This document shows positions 45,914 through 55,243 of a DNA stretch of 64,000 bases, in pieces. The stretch covers positions 224,621 to 288,620 of the forward strand of contig NZ_WHUT02000006.1 in assembly GCF_009380135.2 (NCBI RefSeq). Direction: 5' to 3'. The position numbers were made by a program, and so were the translations under genes. The DNA is from Fertoeibacter niger. GTDB taxonomy: Bacteria > Pseudomonadota > Alphaproteobacteria > Rhodobacterales > Rhodobacteraceae. Below the pieces are notes generated by a model. It was not told where the DNA came from. It saw only the letters and a program-made list of their open reading frames with translations, and made no database searches. Position 1 is the first letter of the stretch. The number at the start of each line of letters is the position of its first letter.

Positions 45914-48547
45914 ATGACACCTGACAGCCCGCAGCCCAGCCCGATCCGCCTGAATGATTACCAGCCGCCCACACATCTGATCGACCAGGTGGCGCTGACC
46001 TTCCGGCTGGATCCGCAGGCGACCCGCGTGCTGTCTGAAATCCGCTTTCGCCCCAACTCTGCCCGCCCGGGCCGCCACGACCTGCGGCTGGATGGCGAAA
46101 ACCTGACGCTGATCGTGGCGGCGGTGGATGGCCATCCCGTAACCGCCACCCCCGATGCCACGGGGCTGACCCTGCCTGCGGCTATGCTGCCGGATGGCCC
46201 CTTTACATTCACCGCCGAGGTGGAAATTGCCCCCGCCGCCAATACCGCGCTGGAAGGGCTTTACATGTCGAACGGCATGTATTGCACGCAATGCGAGGCC
46301 GAGGGCTTTCGCAAGATCACCTTCTACCCCGACCGCCCCGATGTGATGGCCCCGTTCCGCGTGCGGATCGAAAGCGATCTGCCGGTGCTGCTGTCGAACG
46401 GCAATCCGTTGGGGCAGGGCGAGGGCTGGGCCGAATGGCACGACCCCTGGCCCAAGCCTGCCTATCTGTTCGCGCTGGTGGCGGGCGATCTGCTGGCGCA
46501 TTCTGCGGCCTTCACCACCGCCTCGGGCCGTGCTGTGGCGCTGAATATCTGGGTGCGACATGGCGACGAGGGCCGCTGCGCCTATGCGATGGACAGCCTG
46601 ATCCGGTCGATGCGCTGGGACGAGACGGCTTACGGGCGCGAATATGATCTGGACGTGTTCAATATCGTCGCCGTCGATGATTTCAACATGGGCGCGATGG
46701 AGAACAAGGGGCTGAACATCTTCAACTCCAAATACGTTCTGGCGCTGCCGGAAACCGCGACGGATGACGATTTCGGCCGGATCGAGGCGATCATCGCGCA
46801 TGAGTATTTCCACAACTGGACCGGCAACCGCATCACTTGCCGCGACTGGTTCCAATTATGCCTGAAGGAAGGGCTCACGGTGTTCCGCGACCAGCAGTTC
46901 ACCGGCGACATGCGGTCCCATGCGGTGAAGCGGATCGAGGATGTGCTGACCCTGCGTGCGCGCCAGTTCCGCGAGGATGGCGGGCCGCTGGCCCACCCCG
47001 TGCGGCCCGACCGCTATGTCGAGATCAACAATTTCTATACTGCGACCGTCTATGAAAAGGGTGCCGAGGTGATCGGCATGCTGAAGCGGCTGGTGGGTGA
47101 TGCCGATTACGCCCGGGCGCTGGATCTGTATTTTACCCGCCACGACGGCGAGGCGGCCACGATCGAGGATTGGCTGGCGGTGTTCCAAGACACGACGGGC
47201 CGCGACCTGAGCCAGTTCAAGCGCTGGTATACCGAGGCGGGCACCCCGCGCCTGACCGTGACCGAAGACTGGCAAGCCGATACCGGCCTGTTCACCCTGA
47301 CCTTCGCCCAGCACAATCCGCCCACCCCCGGTCAGCCGGAAAAGGGGGCCAAGGTCATTCCCATCGCGCTTGGCCTGCTGAACCCCAATGGTGACGAGGT
47401 GATGCCGACGACCATGCTGGCAATGACAGCCATGACCCAGAGCTTTGCTTTCCAAAGCACGGCAGATGGCTGGCAACAGGTTGTGGCCGAAGGGCCAGAC
47501 CGCGTGCCGGGGGCGGTATCCACCCGGCCCATCGCGTCGATCCTGCGCGGCTTTTCTGCGCCCGTGCTGCTGGAGCGTGACACCTCGCCCGAAGAACGCG
47601 CCTTCCTGCTGGCGCATGACACCGACCCGTTCAACAAATGGGAGGCGGGCCGCGCACTGGCCAAGGATGTGCTGGCGCGGATGATCACGGCGGGCGCCAC
47701 GCCGGGGCCGGACTGGCTGGACGCGCTGGCACGGGTGGCGGTGGATGACAGCCTTGACCCGGCCTTCCGCGCGCTGGCGCTGCGCCTGCCGGGCGAGGAT
47801 GACATGGCCCAGACCCTGCATGCGGCAGGCCATGTGCCCGACCCCGCGCGCATCCATGCCGCGCGCCGGGCGATGGGCGATGCGGTGGCCCGCAGACTGG
47901 CCCCACATCTGCCCGGCCTGTTCGACGCACTTGCCGAGCCCGGCCCCTTCACCCCCGAGGCGCGGGCGGCAGGCCGGCGCGCGCTGCGGCTGGCGGCGCT
48001 GGGATATCTTTCCCGCGTCGATGGCGGCGCGCGTGCCGAGGCGGCGTTCCGGCAGGCCGACAACATGACCGAAGAGGTGGGCGCGCTGGCCTGCCTTTTG
48101 GACATCGGGCGGGGGCAGGCTGAACTGGCGGCGTTCGAGTCGCGCTGGGGCGCTGACCGGCTGGTGATGGACAAGTGGTTCACCCTTCAGTTGCTGCATG
48201 CAGCACCCGAGGCCACGGCGCAGGCGGTAGAGCGGCTGACCGCGCATCCCGCTTTTGACATGAAGAACCCCAACCGGTTCCGCGCGGTCATCGGGGCCTT
48301 GCCGGGCAATCACGCGGGGTTTCACCATGCATCGGGTGATTGTTACCGCCTGCTGGCGGACTGGCTGTTGAAACTGGACCCGCTGAACCCGCAGACCGCC
48401 GCCCGCATGTCCACCGCATTCGACAGCTGGAGCCGGTATGACGCCGACCGGCAAGGCATGATCCGCGACCAGTTGCGCAGGATTCTGGCCGTGCCGGGAC
48501 TGAGCCGCGATCTGGGCGAGATGGCGGGGCGGATGCTGGGTGATTGA
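45914..48547 (+). CDS. pepN: Aminopeptidase N (M1 zinc peptidase)
   Basis: 877 residues, cytosolic and full length for the bacterial PepN type. Exopeptidase motif GAMENKGLN and zinc motif HEYFHNWTGNRI with downstream KEGLTVFRDQ are intact. It removes N-terminal residues from peptides. GGAGCG precedes the ATG. Confidence 0.97.
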   Translation: MTPDSPQPSPIRLNDYQPPTHLIDQVALTFRLDPQATRVLSEIRFRPNSARPGRHDLRLDGENLTLIVAAVDGHPVTATPDATGLTLPAAMLPDGPFTFTAEVEIAPAANTALEGLYMSNGMYCTQCEAEGFRKITFYPDRPDVMAPFRVRIESDLPVLLSNGNPLGQGEGWAEWHDPWPKPAYLFALVAGDLLAHSAAFTTASGRAVALNIWVRHGDEGRCAYAMDSLIRSMRWDETAYGREYDLDVFNIVAVDDFNMGAMENKGLNIFNSKYVLALPETATDDDFGRIEAIIAHEYFHNWTGNRITCRDWFQLCLKEGLTVFRDQQFTGDMRSHAVKRIEDVLTLRARQFREDGGPLAHPVRPDRYVEINNFYTATVYEKGAEVIGMLKRLVGDADYARALDLYFTRHDGEAATIEDWLAVFQDTTGRDLSQFKRWYTEAGTPRLTVTEDWQADTGLFTLTFAQHNPPTPGQPEKGAKVIPIALGLLNPNGDEVMPTTMLAMTAMTQSFAFQSTADGWQQVVAEGPDRVPGAVSTRPIASILRGFSAPVLLERDTSPEERAFLLAHDTDPFNKWEAGRALAKDVLARMITAGATPGPDWLDALARVAVDDSLDPAFRALALRLPGEDDMAQTLHAAGHVPDPARIHAARRAMGDAVARRLAPHLPGLFDALAEPGPFTPEARAAGRRALRLAALGYLSRVDGGARAEAAFRQADNMTEEVGALACLLDIGRGQAELAAFESRWGADRLVMDKWFTLQLLHAAPEATAQAVERLTAHPAFDMKNPNRFRAVIGALPGNHAGFHHASGDCYRLLADWLLKLDPLNPQTAARMSTAFDSWSRYDADRQGMIRDQLRRILAVPGLSRDLGEMAGRMLGD

Positions 48548-48562
48548 TGACGGGCCGGGGGA

Positions 48563-48597
48563 GCCGCCCTCGGCCCCATCGAGGGGCCTCGGGCGGC
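48563..48597 (+). terminator. Long hairpin after pepN
   Basis: Two 15-base arms (48563-48577 and 48583-48597) pair except for two central bases, loop ATCGA, 15 bp after the pepN stop. There is no T run, so it is either a weak terminator or an mRNA end stabiliser. Confidence 0.4.
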
Positions 48598-48657
48598 GCT
48601 GCCGCAGGGTGGAACGCAGGGCAAGCGCGGGTGGTTGGTGTCGAGGCGCGCCGCGCG

Positions 48658-48680
48658 GGGATATTTAGAGACAGAAAATG
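48658..48680. repeat. Copy of the dispersed 20-bp core
   Basis: GGG followed by ATATTTAGAGACAGAAAATG, exact match to the cores at 22868 and 38620 but in the opposite orientation. It lies in the 281-bp gap between pepN and the acyltransferase. Confidence 0.65.
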
Positions 48681-48828
48681 AGCTGAGGGAGGAGTGCAGG
48701 TCAGGCCAGGCTCTTTGATCGGCGGAGAGCCGCGCGCGGATGGAAAATCTGCGGTTGTCTGTGGGGTCCGAAGGAACCGGCGGGCGCGGGCGTCATTTAT
48801 CCGTCATCAGACCGTGGTGTATGGGCCT

Positions 48829-49701
48829 ATGAAATCGAAACTCGATCCGCTGATCGCCGAACGCGCGCCTTGGTTGTTCTCGGGGCGGCCGCGCGATGAT
48901 CTGGCACGCCATCTGCTGACCCGGTTGCTGGGTTATCCCGGCACCGTTGCGCTGGCCGAGCGGCTGGAAACCGAGCCGACGGCCGAAATCTTCCGCATCA
49001 TGGGCGAGCGAATCGCGCATGACGTGCAGGTGACGGGGCTGGAGCATCTGCCGCGCAACGGGCCTGCGCTGATCGTGGCCAACCATCCGACCGGGATTGC
49101 CGATGGCATCATCCTGCACCGGGCGCTGGCCGCGTTGCGGCCCGATCTTTATTTCTACGCCAACCGCGACATCCTGCGCGTGCTGCCGCAGATGGAGGAC
49201 GTGATTGCCCCTGTGGAATGGCGGGCGGAAAAGCGCAGCCATACCAAGACACGCGAGACGATGGAATTTACCCGCGCGGCGATCGAGGCCGGGCGGCTGG
49301 GGGTTATCTTCCCCTCCGGGCGGCTGGCCAAGCGGACCGGGCTGAAGCTGATGGAGCGGCCCTGGATGGCAAGCGCCGCCATGATCGCGCGCAAGTTCGA
49401 CCTGCCGGTCATTCCGGTGAACATCCGCGCGCGCAATTCGACGCTGTTCTATCTGTTCGACCTGATCCACCCCACCTTGCGCGACATCACTTTGTTCCAC
49501 GAGGTGCTGAACAAGCACCGCCAGCCGTTCCGGCTGACCATGGGACGCGCGATACCGGCAGAACGCCTGCCCGCGCGGTCCGAGGACGGGATCGAGATGC
49601 TGCGCGCCGCCACGCTGGCGCTGGGGGGTGAGCATGCGCCCGCCGTCAGCCTGGTGCAGATGACGCGCCTGCCGCGTCTGGGGCGCGCTGTGGTAGGCTG
49701 A
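48829..49701 (+). CDS. Lysophospholipid acyltransferase-like protein (PlsC superfamily)
   Basis: 290 residues. The acyltransferase block I is NHPTGIADG, the variant with one extra residue seen in the putative-haemolysin/OlsA-like branch, followed by YFYANRDILRVLPQM, FPSGRLAKRTG (block III) and LPVIPVNIRARNS (block IV). It likely transfers an acyl chain to a lysolipid at the membrane. Start MKSKLDP is chosen because the frame upstream is Arg-rich and unlike coding sequence; the ribosome site is weak. Confidence 0.78.
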   Translation: MKSKLDPLIAERAPWLFSGRPRDDLARHLLTRLLGYPGTVALAERLETEPTAEIFRIMGERIAHDVQVTGLEHLPRNGPALIVANHPTGIADGIILHRALAALRPDLYFYANRDILRVLPQMEDVIAPVEWRAEKRSHTKTRETMEFTRAAIEAGRLGVIFPSGRLAKRTGLKLMERPWMASAAMIARKFDLPVIPVNIRARNSTLFYLFDLIHPTLRDITLFHEVLNKHRQPFRLTMGRAIPAERLPARSEDGIEMLRAATLALGGEHAPAVSLVQMTRLPRLGRAVVG

Positions 49702-49771
49702 CCAGGCTTTGGGGTGACGATGGCGCGGCGGCGGCAACTCGGGCCTTTCCGTGCGCGCAAAGGGTGCTAAG

Positions 49772-49800
49772 TGATCCGCTCAAGGATCGCCTGCGTAAAT
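49772..49800 (+). promoter_or_regulatory. Candidate sigma-E (RpoE/ChrR) promoter of phr-cfa
   Basis: TGATCC at 49772-49777, 18 bp, then TAAAT at 49796-49800, resembling the Rhodobacter group IV sigma-E promoter (TGATCC, about 18 bp, TAAGA-like). In R. sphaeroides a photolyase and a cyclopropane synthase belong to the sigma-E singlet-oxygen regulon, and exactly these two genes follow here. Confidence 0.65.
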
Positions 49801-49828
49801 GGCGGAAATCACGAAAGTTTTGCGCCCG

Positions 49829-51256
49829 ATGCCCGATGTCGCCCCTGCCGATGCGCCTTTGATCCTGTGGTTTCGCCGCGATCTGCGGCTGGCGGATCAT
49901 CCGATGCTGGCGGCGGCTGTGGCCGCGGGGCGGCCTTTGGTGCCGGTGTTCATACTTGATCCCGAAACCGAAAGGCTGGGCGCTGCCGCGAAATGGCGGT
50001 TGGGGCTGGGGGTTGCGGCATTTGCCGAAACGCTGGCGGCGCTGGGCAGTCGGCTGATCCTGCGGCGGGGGCCCGCGCTGGCGGTGCTGGAGGCGCTGCT
50101 GGACCAGACGGGGGCGGCGGGGGTGCATTGGTCGCGCGCCTATGACCCGGCGGGACAGGCGCGCGATACTGCGGTGAAGGCGGCGCTGAAGGCGCGCGGG
50201 GTGCAGGCGGTCAGCCACCCGGGGCATCTGCTGCACGAACCCTGGACGGTGGAAACCGGGCAGGGCGGGTTTTACCGCGTCTACACCCCGTTCTGGAAGG
50301 CGGTGCAGGGGCGCGATGTGATGGCCCCGCCGCCGCCGCCAAAGGCGCTGCGCGCGCCGGGGGGCTGGCCCGCCAGTGACCGGCTGGATGACTGGCAGAT
50401 GGGGGCCGCCATGCGCCGGGGGGCTGCGGTGGTGGCCGGGCATGTGGCTGTGGGCGAGGCTGCGGCGCTGGAACGTCTGCACCGTTTCCTGTCCGGCCCG
50501 GTGCAGGATTATGCCACCGCCCGTGATCTGCCCGCCGTGCAGGGCACGTCACGCCTTTCGGAAAACCTGACCTGTGGCGAGATCGGCCCGCGCACCATCT
50601 GGCACGCCGGGATGCGCGCCCGGCATGAGGGCAAGGCGGGGGCAGAGACATTCCTGAAGGAACTGGTCTGGCGCGAGTTTGCCTATCACCTCTTGCACCA
50701 CACGCCGCATATCACCCATGCCAACTGGAAGCCGGAATGGGATGCCTTCCCCTGGCGCAAGGACAATGCCGATGCGGAACGCTGGCGCAGGGGCCTGACG
50801 GGCGAGCCCTTTGTCGATGCCGCGATGCGCGAGATGTATGTGACGGGAACGATGCACAACCGGGGCCGGATGATCGTGGCCAGCTATCTGACCAAGCACC
50901 TGCTGACCGACTGGCGCGTGGGGGCGGCGTGGTTTGACGATTGCCTGACCGACTGGGATCCGGCGGCCAATGCGATGGGCTGGCAATGGGCGGCAGGATC
51001 CGGCCCCGATGCCAGCCCGTATTTCCGCATCTTCAACCCCGCCACGCAGGCGGAAAAGTTCGATCCCGACGCCACATACCGCCGCCGGTTCATTGCCGAA
51101 CTGTCGCGGGCGCCGGGGCCGGACGCGCTGGCCTATTTCGACGCCGTGCCCGAAAGCTGGCAGTTGAACCCGAAGGCCGCCTATCCCGCGCCGCTGATCG
51201 GGCTGGCTGCGGGGCGCGACCGCGCTTTGGCCGCCTATTCTGCGCGAAACTCTTGA
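49829..51256 (+). CDS. phrA: Deoxyribodipyrimidine photolyase (CPD class I)
   Basis: 475 residues from this start. The DNA photolyase N-terminal domain begins ILWFRRDLRLADHP, and the FAD domain has GTSRLSENLTCGEIGPRTIW, ELVWREFAYHLLHHTP and WDPAANAMGWQWAAGSGPDASPYFRIFNP. It repairs UV pyrimidine dimers using light. An earlier in-frame ATG at 49799 overlaps the -10 of the candidate sigma-E promoter and would lie upstream of the mRNA start, so 49829 is preferred. cfa follows 45 bp on. Confidence 0.92.
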   Translation: MPDVAPADAPLILWFRRDLRLADHPMLAAAVAAGRPLVPVFILDPETERLGAAAKWRLGLGVAAFAETLAALGSRLILRRGPALAVLEALLDQTGAAGVHWSRAYDPAGQARDTAVKAALKARGVQAVSHPGHLLHEPWTVETGQGGFYRVYTPFWKAVQGRDVMAPPPPPKALRAPGGWPASDRLDDWQMGAAMRRGAAVVAGHVAVGEAAALERLHRFLSGPVQDYATARDLPAVQGTSRLSENLTCGEIGPRTIWHAGMRARHEGKAGAETFLKELVWREFAYHLLHHTPHITHANWKPEWDAFPWRKDNADAERWRRGLTGEPFVDAAMREMYVTGTMHNRGRMIVASYLTKHLLTDWRVGAAWFDDCLTDWDPAANAMGWQWAAGSGPDASPYFRIFNPATQAEKFDPDATYRRRFIAELSRAPGPDALAYFDAVPESWQLNPKAAYPAPLIGLAAGRDRALAAYSARNS

Positions 51257-51301
51257 GACCATGTGGCGTAGTGTTACAAAAGAAAGAAAACCGGGGGCTG
51301 C

Positions 51302-52513
51302 ATGACAGTATTGACGACCACCAGGGGCCAGACGGCCCTTCCGCGCTATTTCAGCAATGTGTTCGAGGTGCTGCAAAGCCTTGAACACGGCCGGATGGAT
51401 TTCGTCATGCCTGACGGGCGGCGATTCCGCGCGGAGGGGGCGAAACCCGGGCCGGTGGCCGAAGTGGTGGTGCACAACGCCGACCTGTTCGCGCGTCTGA
51501 TCCGCGAAGGCGATCTGGGCTTTTGCGATGCCTATCTGGAGGGCTGGTGGTCCACCCCCGACCTGCAGGCCTTCATGGATCTGATCCATGCCGACAATGA
51601 CGGGGTTTATGACGGTTTTCCCGGCATGGCGCTGGTGCGGGCCTATGAAAAAACCCGCCACTGGCTGCGGGGCAATTCGCGGCGGCAGGCGAAGAAGAAC
51701 ATCTCCTACCATTATGATCTGGGCAACCAGTTCTACGGGCTGTGGCTGGATCGGACGATGACCTATTCCTCGGCGCTGTTCCGCACCGGGCAGGAAAGCC
51801 TGGAGGCGGCGCAGACCGCCAAATACGCCAGCATGGTGGATCAGATGGGCGCGGTGCCCGGCGATCATGTGCTGGAAATCGGCTGCGGCTGGGGCGGTTT
51901 TGCCGAATATGCCGCCAAGGAACGCGGGTTGCGCGTGACCGGGCTGACCATTTCGCAGGCGCAATATGATTACGCGGTGGAACGCATGGCCAAGGCGGGC
52001 CTCAGCGACCGGGTGGATATCAAGTTGCAGGATTACCGGGACGAGACCGGCAGCTATGACGGCATCGCCAGCATCGAAATGTTCGAGGCAGTGGGCGAGA
52101 AATACTGGCCGACCTATTTCAATACGCTGCGCGACCGGCTGAAACCGGGGCGCAACGCCACGCTGCAAATCATCACCGTGCAGGACAAGCGGTGGGAGGT
52201 GTATCGCCGGGGCGTGGATTTCATCCAGAAATACATCTTTCCGGGGGGCATGCTGCCCAGCCCCACAGTGCTGCGGGCCGAGGTGGAGCGTGCAGGCCTG
52301 CGGCTGGCGCACAGCATCGAATTCGGCGACAGCTACAGCCAGACGCTGCGGCGCTGGCATGACACGTTCAACGCGCGGTGGGACGAGATTTCGGGCATGG
52401 GGTTCGACGACCGATTCCGGCGCATGTGGAATTTCTACCTGACCTCTTGCGCCGGGGCGTTTCAGGGCGGAAACTGCGATGTGACGCAAATCACCGTAAC
52501 GCGGCCGCGTTAG
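51302..52513 (+). CDS. cfa: Cyclopropane-fatty-acyl-phospholipid synthase family methyltransferase
   Basis: 403 residues. SAM motif HVLEIGCGWGGFAEYAA, YHYDLGNQFYGLWLDRTMTYSSALF and the bicarbonate/active region FIQKYIFPGGMLPS are typical. It methylenates or methylates unsaturated membrane lipids. The pairing with photolyase and a sigma-E-like promoter suggests a singlet-oxygen/UV response; related R. sphaeroides CfaA is in that regulon. Confidence 0.9.
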   Translation: MTVLTTTRGQTALPRYFSNVFEVLQSLEHGRMDFVMPDGRRFRAEGAKPGPVAEVVVHNADLFARLIREGDLGFCDAYLEGWWSTPDLQAFMDLIHADNDGVYDGFPGMALVRAYEKTRHWLRGNSRRQAKKNISYHYDLGNQFYGLWLDRTMTYSSALFRTGQESLEAAQTAKYASMVDQMGAVPGDHVLEIGCGWGGFAEYAAKERGLRVTGLTISQAQYDYAVERMAKAGLSDRVDIKLQDYRDETGSYDGIASIEMFEAVGEKYWPTYFNTLRDRLKPGRNATLQIITVQDKRWEVYRRGVDFIQKYIFPGGMLPSPTVLRAEVERAGLRLAHSIEFGDSYSQTLRRWHDTFNARWDEISGMGFDDRFRRMWNFYLTSCAGAFQGGNCDVTQITVTRPR

Positions 52514-52544
52514 CGCGCCCGTTCCGCCGCCCTGAAAGACCGCG

Positions 52545-52985
52545 ATGCCCACTGCCGCAAAACTCGTCGCCGCCATTGTCTTTGCGGCGCTTGGCTTCAT
52601 GGCCGCCGAACTGTTCAAACCCGCCATGCCCGAGGGCACGCAATTCGGCCTGTTCAGCCCGATCTGCGCAGGGATAGGCCTGCTGTGCGGCTGGATCGTG
52701 ATGGGGCCATTGGCCGGGCGCGGCACCTGGGCGGCGATGGGCAGCGGGGTGCGCACGGCGGCCACCATCGCCTTCTGGGCGCTGCTGGGGTTTTCGATCT
52801 ACGAGATGGTGCTGCGGTCGATGAAGCTGCGCTATGACGGCCCGATGGAGGCTGTTCTGGCGGTGTTCGACCTGATGCTGGAACGTGGCCGCCTGATGCT
52901 GATGCCCGACCTGCTGGGCCTGCTGCTGCTGGGCGGGCTGCTGGGTGGCGTGCTGGTCGAATGGGCCGGGCGGCGGTGGCGCTGA
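52545..52985 (+). CDS. trgA: TrgA family membrane protein (tellurite resistance)
   Basis: 146 residues with about four membrane helices (LVAAIVFAALGFMAAELF, GLFSPICAGIGLLCGWIVMG, TAATIAFWALLGFSIYEMV, DLLGLLLLGGLLGGVLVEW). The position just before a Nudix protein and cysK matches trgA of R. sphaeroides, identified through tellurite resistance. The mechanism is not known. The trgB ATG follows its stop by 2 bp. Confidence 0.85.
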   Translation: MPTAAKLVAAIVFAALGFMAAELFKPAMPEGTQFGLFSPICAGIGLLCGWIVMGPLAGRGTWAAMGSGVRTAATIAFWALLGFSIYEMVLRSMKLRYDGPMEAVLAVFDLMLERGRLMLMPDLLGLLLLGGLLGGVLVEWAGRRWR

Positions 52986-52987
52986 GC

Positions 52988-54103
52988 ATGGTAAATTTTT
53001 TCTTTTATGGCACGCTCTGCCATCTTCCGCTGCTGGCCGTGGTGCTGGGGCGCCAAGTGGCGGGCGAACCGGCGGTTTTGCCCGGCCATGCGGTGCACTG
53101 GGCGGATGGCCATGTGTTTCCGCTGATCGTGGTTGCGCCCGGCGGGCAGGCGGCGGGGTTGCTGGTCAGGGGGCTGACCCCCGATGACGTGGCGCGGCTG
53201 GACTTCTACGAGGGTGGCTTTGCCTTTCACACGGCGGATCTGGCGGTGCAAGCGGCGGGGCAGGATGTGCCGGCGCGGGTCTATCTGCCCGATCCCGGCC
53301 ATTGGCAGCCCGGTGCCGCGTGGAGCCTGACGGACTGGCAGGCGCGCTGGGGTGACATCGTGCTGGCCACGGCGCGGGATTTCATGGCGCTGCATGGCCA
53401 GCGTCCGCCCGCCGCCGTGCTGGCGCGGTATGAGCAGATGCTGGTGCGCGGATCCAGCCGGGTGCGGGCGGCGGATGTGTCGCCTGCCACGCTGCGACAC
53501 CGGGCCGGGCCGGATGATGTGCAGGTGGCCGCGTATCGGCAGGCCTATGCCAATTTCTTTGCGGTCGAAGAATATGATCTGGCCTTTCGCCGTTTTGGCG
53601 GCGGGTTCAGCCCGGTGGTGACGCGGGCGGTGTTCGTGTCGGGCGATGCGGTGACGGTGCTGCCCTATGATCCGGTCCGCGACCGGGTGCTGCTGGTGGA
53701 ACAGTTCCGCCCCGGGGCCATGGCGCGCGGCGATACCCAGCCCTGGGTGCTGGAACCCATCGCAGGCCGCATCGACCCCGGCGAGACACCGGAACAGGCC
53801 GCGCGCCGCGAGGCTGTGGAAGAGGCGGGGCTGACCCTTGGCGCGCTGCTGCCGGTGGCGAATTACTACCCCTCTCCGGGGGGCAAGTCGGAGTTCCTGT
53901 ATTCCTATGTGGCCCTTGCCGATCTGCCCGACGGCATCACCGGTGTGTTCGGCGTGGCGGGCGAGGCCGAGGACATTCGCGGGCATCTGGTGGATTTCGC
54001 CGATCTGGTGGCGCTTATTGCCAGCGGCGAGGCCGCGAATGCGCCGCTGATCTTGACTGCGCTGTGGCTGCAACGTGAACGGGAGCGGTTGCGGGCGGGG
54101 TGA
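52988..54103 (+). CDS. trgB: TrgB: gamma-glutamylcyclotransferase-like/Nudix fusion
   Basis: 371 residues. The N-terminal ~170 residues are a GGCT/AIG2-like fold (FFFYGTLCHLPLLAVVLG, with LDFYEGGF later). The C-terminal ~190 residues are an ADP-ribose pyrophosphatase-like Nudix domain with Nudix box GRIDPGETPEQAARREAVEEAG. It may act on glutathione-derived or ADP-sugar metabolites during oxidative or metalloid stress. Start ATG 52988, not the frame opening at 52961. Confidence 0.88.
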   Translation: MVNFFFYGTLCHLPLLAVVLGRQVAGEPAVLPGHAVHWADGHVFPLIVVAPGGQAAGLLVRGLTPDDVARLDFYEGGFAFHTADLAVQAAGQDVPARVYLPDPGHWQPGAAWSLTDWQARWGDIVLATARDFMALHGQRPPAAVLARYEQMLVRGSSRVRAADVSPATLRHRAGPDDVQVAAYRQAYANFFAVEEYDLAFRRFGGGFSPVVTRAVFVSGDAVTVLPYDPVRDRVLLVEQFRPGAMARGDTQPWVLEPIAGRIDPGETPEQAARREAVEEAGLTLGALLPVANYYPSPGGKSEFLYSYVALADLPDGITGVFGVAGEAEDIRGHLVDFADLVALIASGEAANAPLILTALWLQRERERLRAG

Positions 54104-54208
54104 AACCGCAGGTCAACCGACGCGCTTGTGGGCCGGGTTTCACCTGCGGGTTCTTGAGTTCCGCCCCTGCGCCGCCTACACCTGTGACAAAGCACGAAGG
54201 AATACCCC

Positions 54209-55243
54209 ATGCGGATTTACAGCGATCTGGTCGATGCCATCGGGAAAACTCCCCTGATCCGGTTGAAAAAGGCGTCGGAGATCACCGGCTGCGACATTCT
54301 GGGCAAGGCGGAATTCCTGAACCCCGGCCAGTCGGTGAAAGACCGCGCGGCGCTTTACATCATCAAGGACGCCATCGCGCGCGGAACGCTGAAACCCGGC
54401 GGCACGATTGTCGAGGGCACGGCGGGCAACACCGGCATCGGGCTGGCGCTGGTAGGGGCGGCGATGGGCTTTCGCACCGTCATCGTGATTCCCGAAACCC
54501 AAAGCCAGGAAAAGAAGGACATGCTGCGGCTGGCGGGGGCCGAACTGGTGCAGGTGCCTGCCGCACCCTACAAGAATCCGAACAATTACGTGCGCTATTC
54601 CGGCCGTCTGGCCGAGGCGCTTGCGAAAACCGAACCAAACGGCGCGATCTGGGCCAATCAGTTCGACAATGTGGCCAACCGGCAGGCCCATGTGGAAACC
54701 ACCGGCCCCGAGGTCTGGGAACAGACCGGCGGCAAGGTGGATGGCTTCATCTGCGCAGTCGGGTCGGGCGGCACGCTGGCGGGCATGGCGCTGGCCTTGC
54801 AGCCCAAGGGCGTGAAGATCGGGCTGGCCGACCCCGAAGGGGCCGCGCTGCACAGTTTCTACACCACCGGCGTGCTGGAAAGCCCGGGCAATTCCATCAC
54901 CGAGGGCATCGGGCAGGGGCGCATCACCGCCAACCTTGAAGGTTTCACCCCCGATTTCAGCTATCGTATCCCGGATGCCGAGGCGCTGCCGATCGTGTTC
55001 GACCTGTTGGCGGATGAGGGGCTGTGCATGGGCGGCTCGACCGGTATCAACATCGCGGGCGCGATCCGCATGGCGCGTGACATGGGGCCGGGGCATACCA
55101 TCGTCACCATCCTGTGTGATTATGGCAGCCGCTATCAGTCAAAGCTCTACAACCCCGCTTTCCTGAAGGAAAAGGGTCTGCCCGTGCCCGACTGGCTGGA
55201 CCGCGCGCCCGCCGTGCTGCCCGAAGTCTACCGCGACGCATGA
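54209..55243 (+). CDS. cysK: Cysteine synthase (O-acetylserine sulfhydrylase)
   Basis: 344 residues, PLP fold II. PLP Lys44 in [11 protein letters not shown], substrate loop [10 protein letters not shown] and phosphate loop [10 protein letters not shown] are intact. It makes cysteine from O-acetylserine and sulfide. Following trgAB, it matches the tellurite-resistance locus of R. sphaeroides, where thiol supply matters. It overlaps the channel gene by 4 bp. Confidence 0.95.
   Translation: MRIYSDLVDAIGKTPLIRLKKASEITGCDILGKAEFLNPGQSVKDRAALYIIKDAIARGTLKPGGTIVEGTAGNTGIGLALVGAAMGFRTVIVIPETQSQEKKDMLRLAGAELVQVPAAPYKNPNNYVRYSGRLAEALAKTEPNGAIWANQFDNVANRQAHVETTGPEVWEQTGGKVDGFICAVGSGGTLAGMALALQPKGVKIGLADPEGAALHSFYTTGVLESPGNSITEGIGQGRITANLEGFTPDFSYRIPDAEALPIVFDLLADEGLCMGGSTGINIAGAIRMARDMGPGHTIVTILCDYGSRYQSKLYNPAFLKEKGLPVPDWLDRAPAVLPEVYRDA

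Noticed and set aside
49799..49828. ATG at 49799 as the photolyase start
   Set aside because: It overlaps the -10 of a good sigma-E promoter and has no close ribosome site; the domain begins well after 49829.
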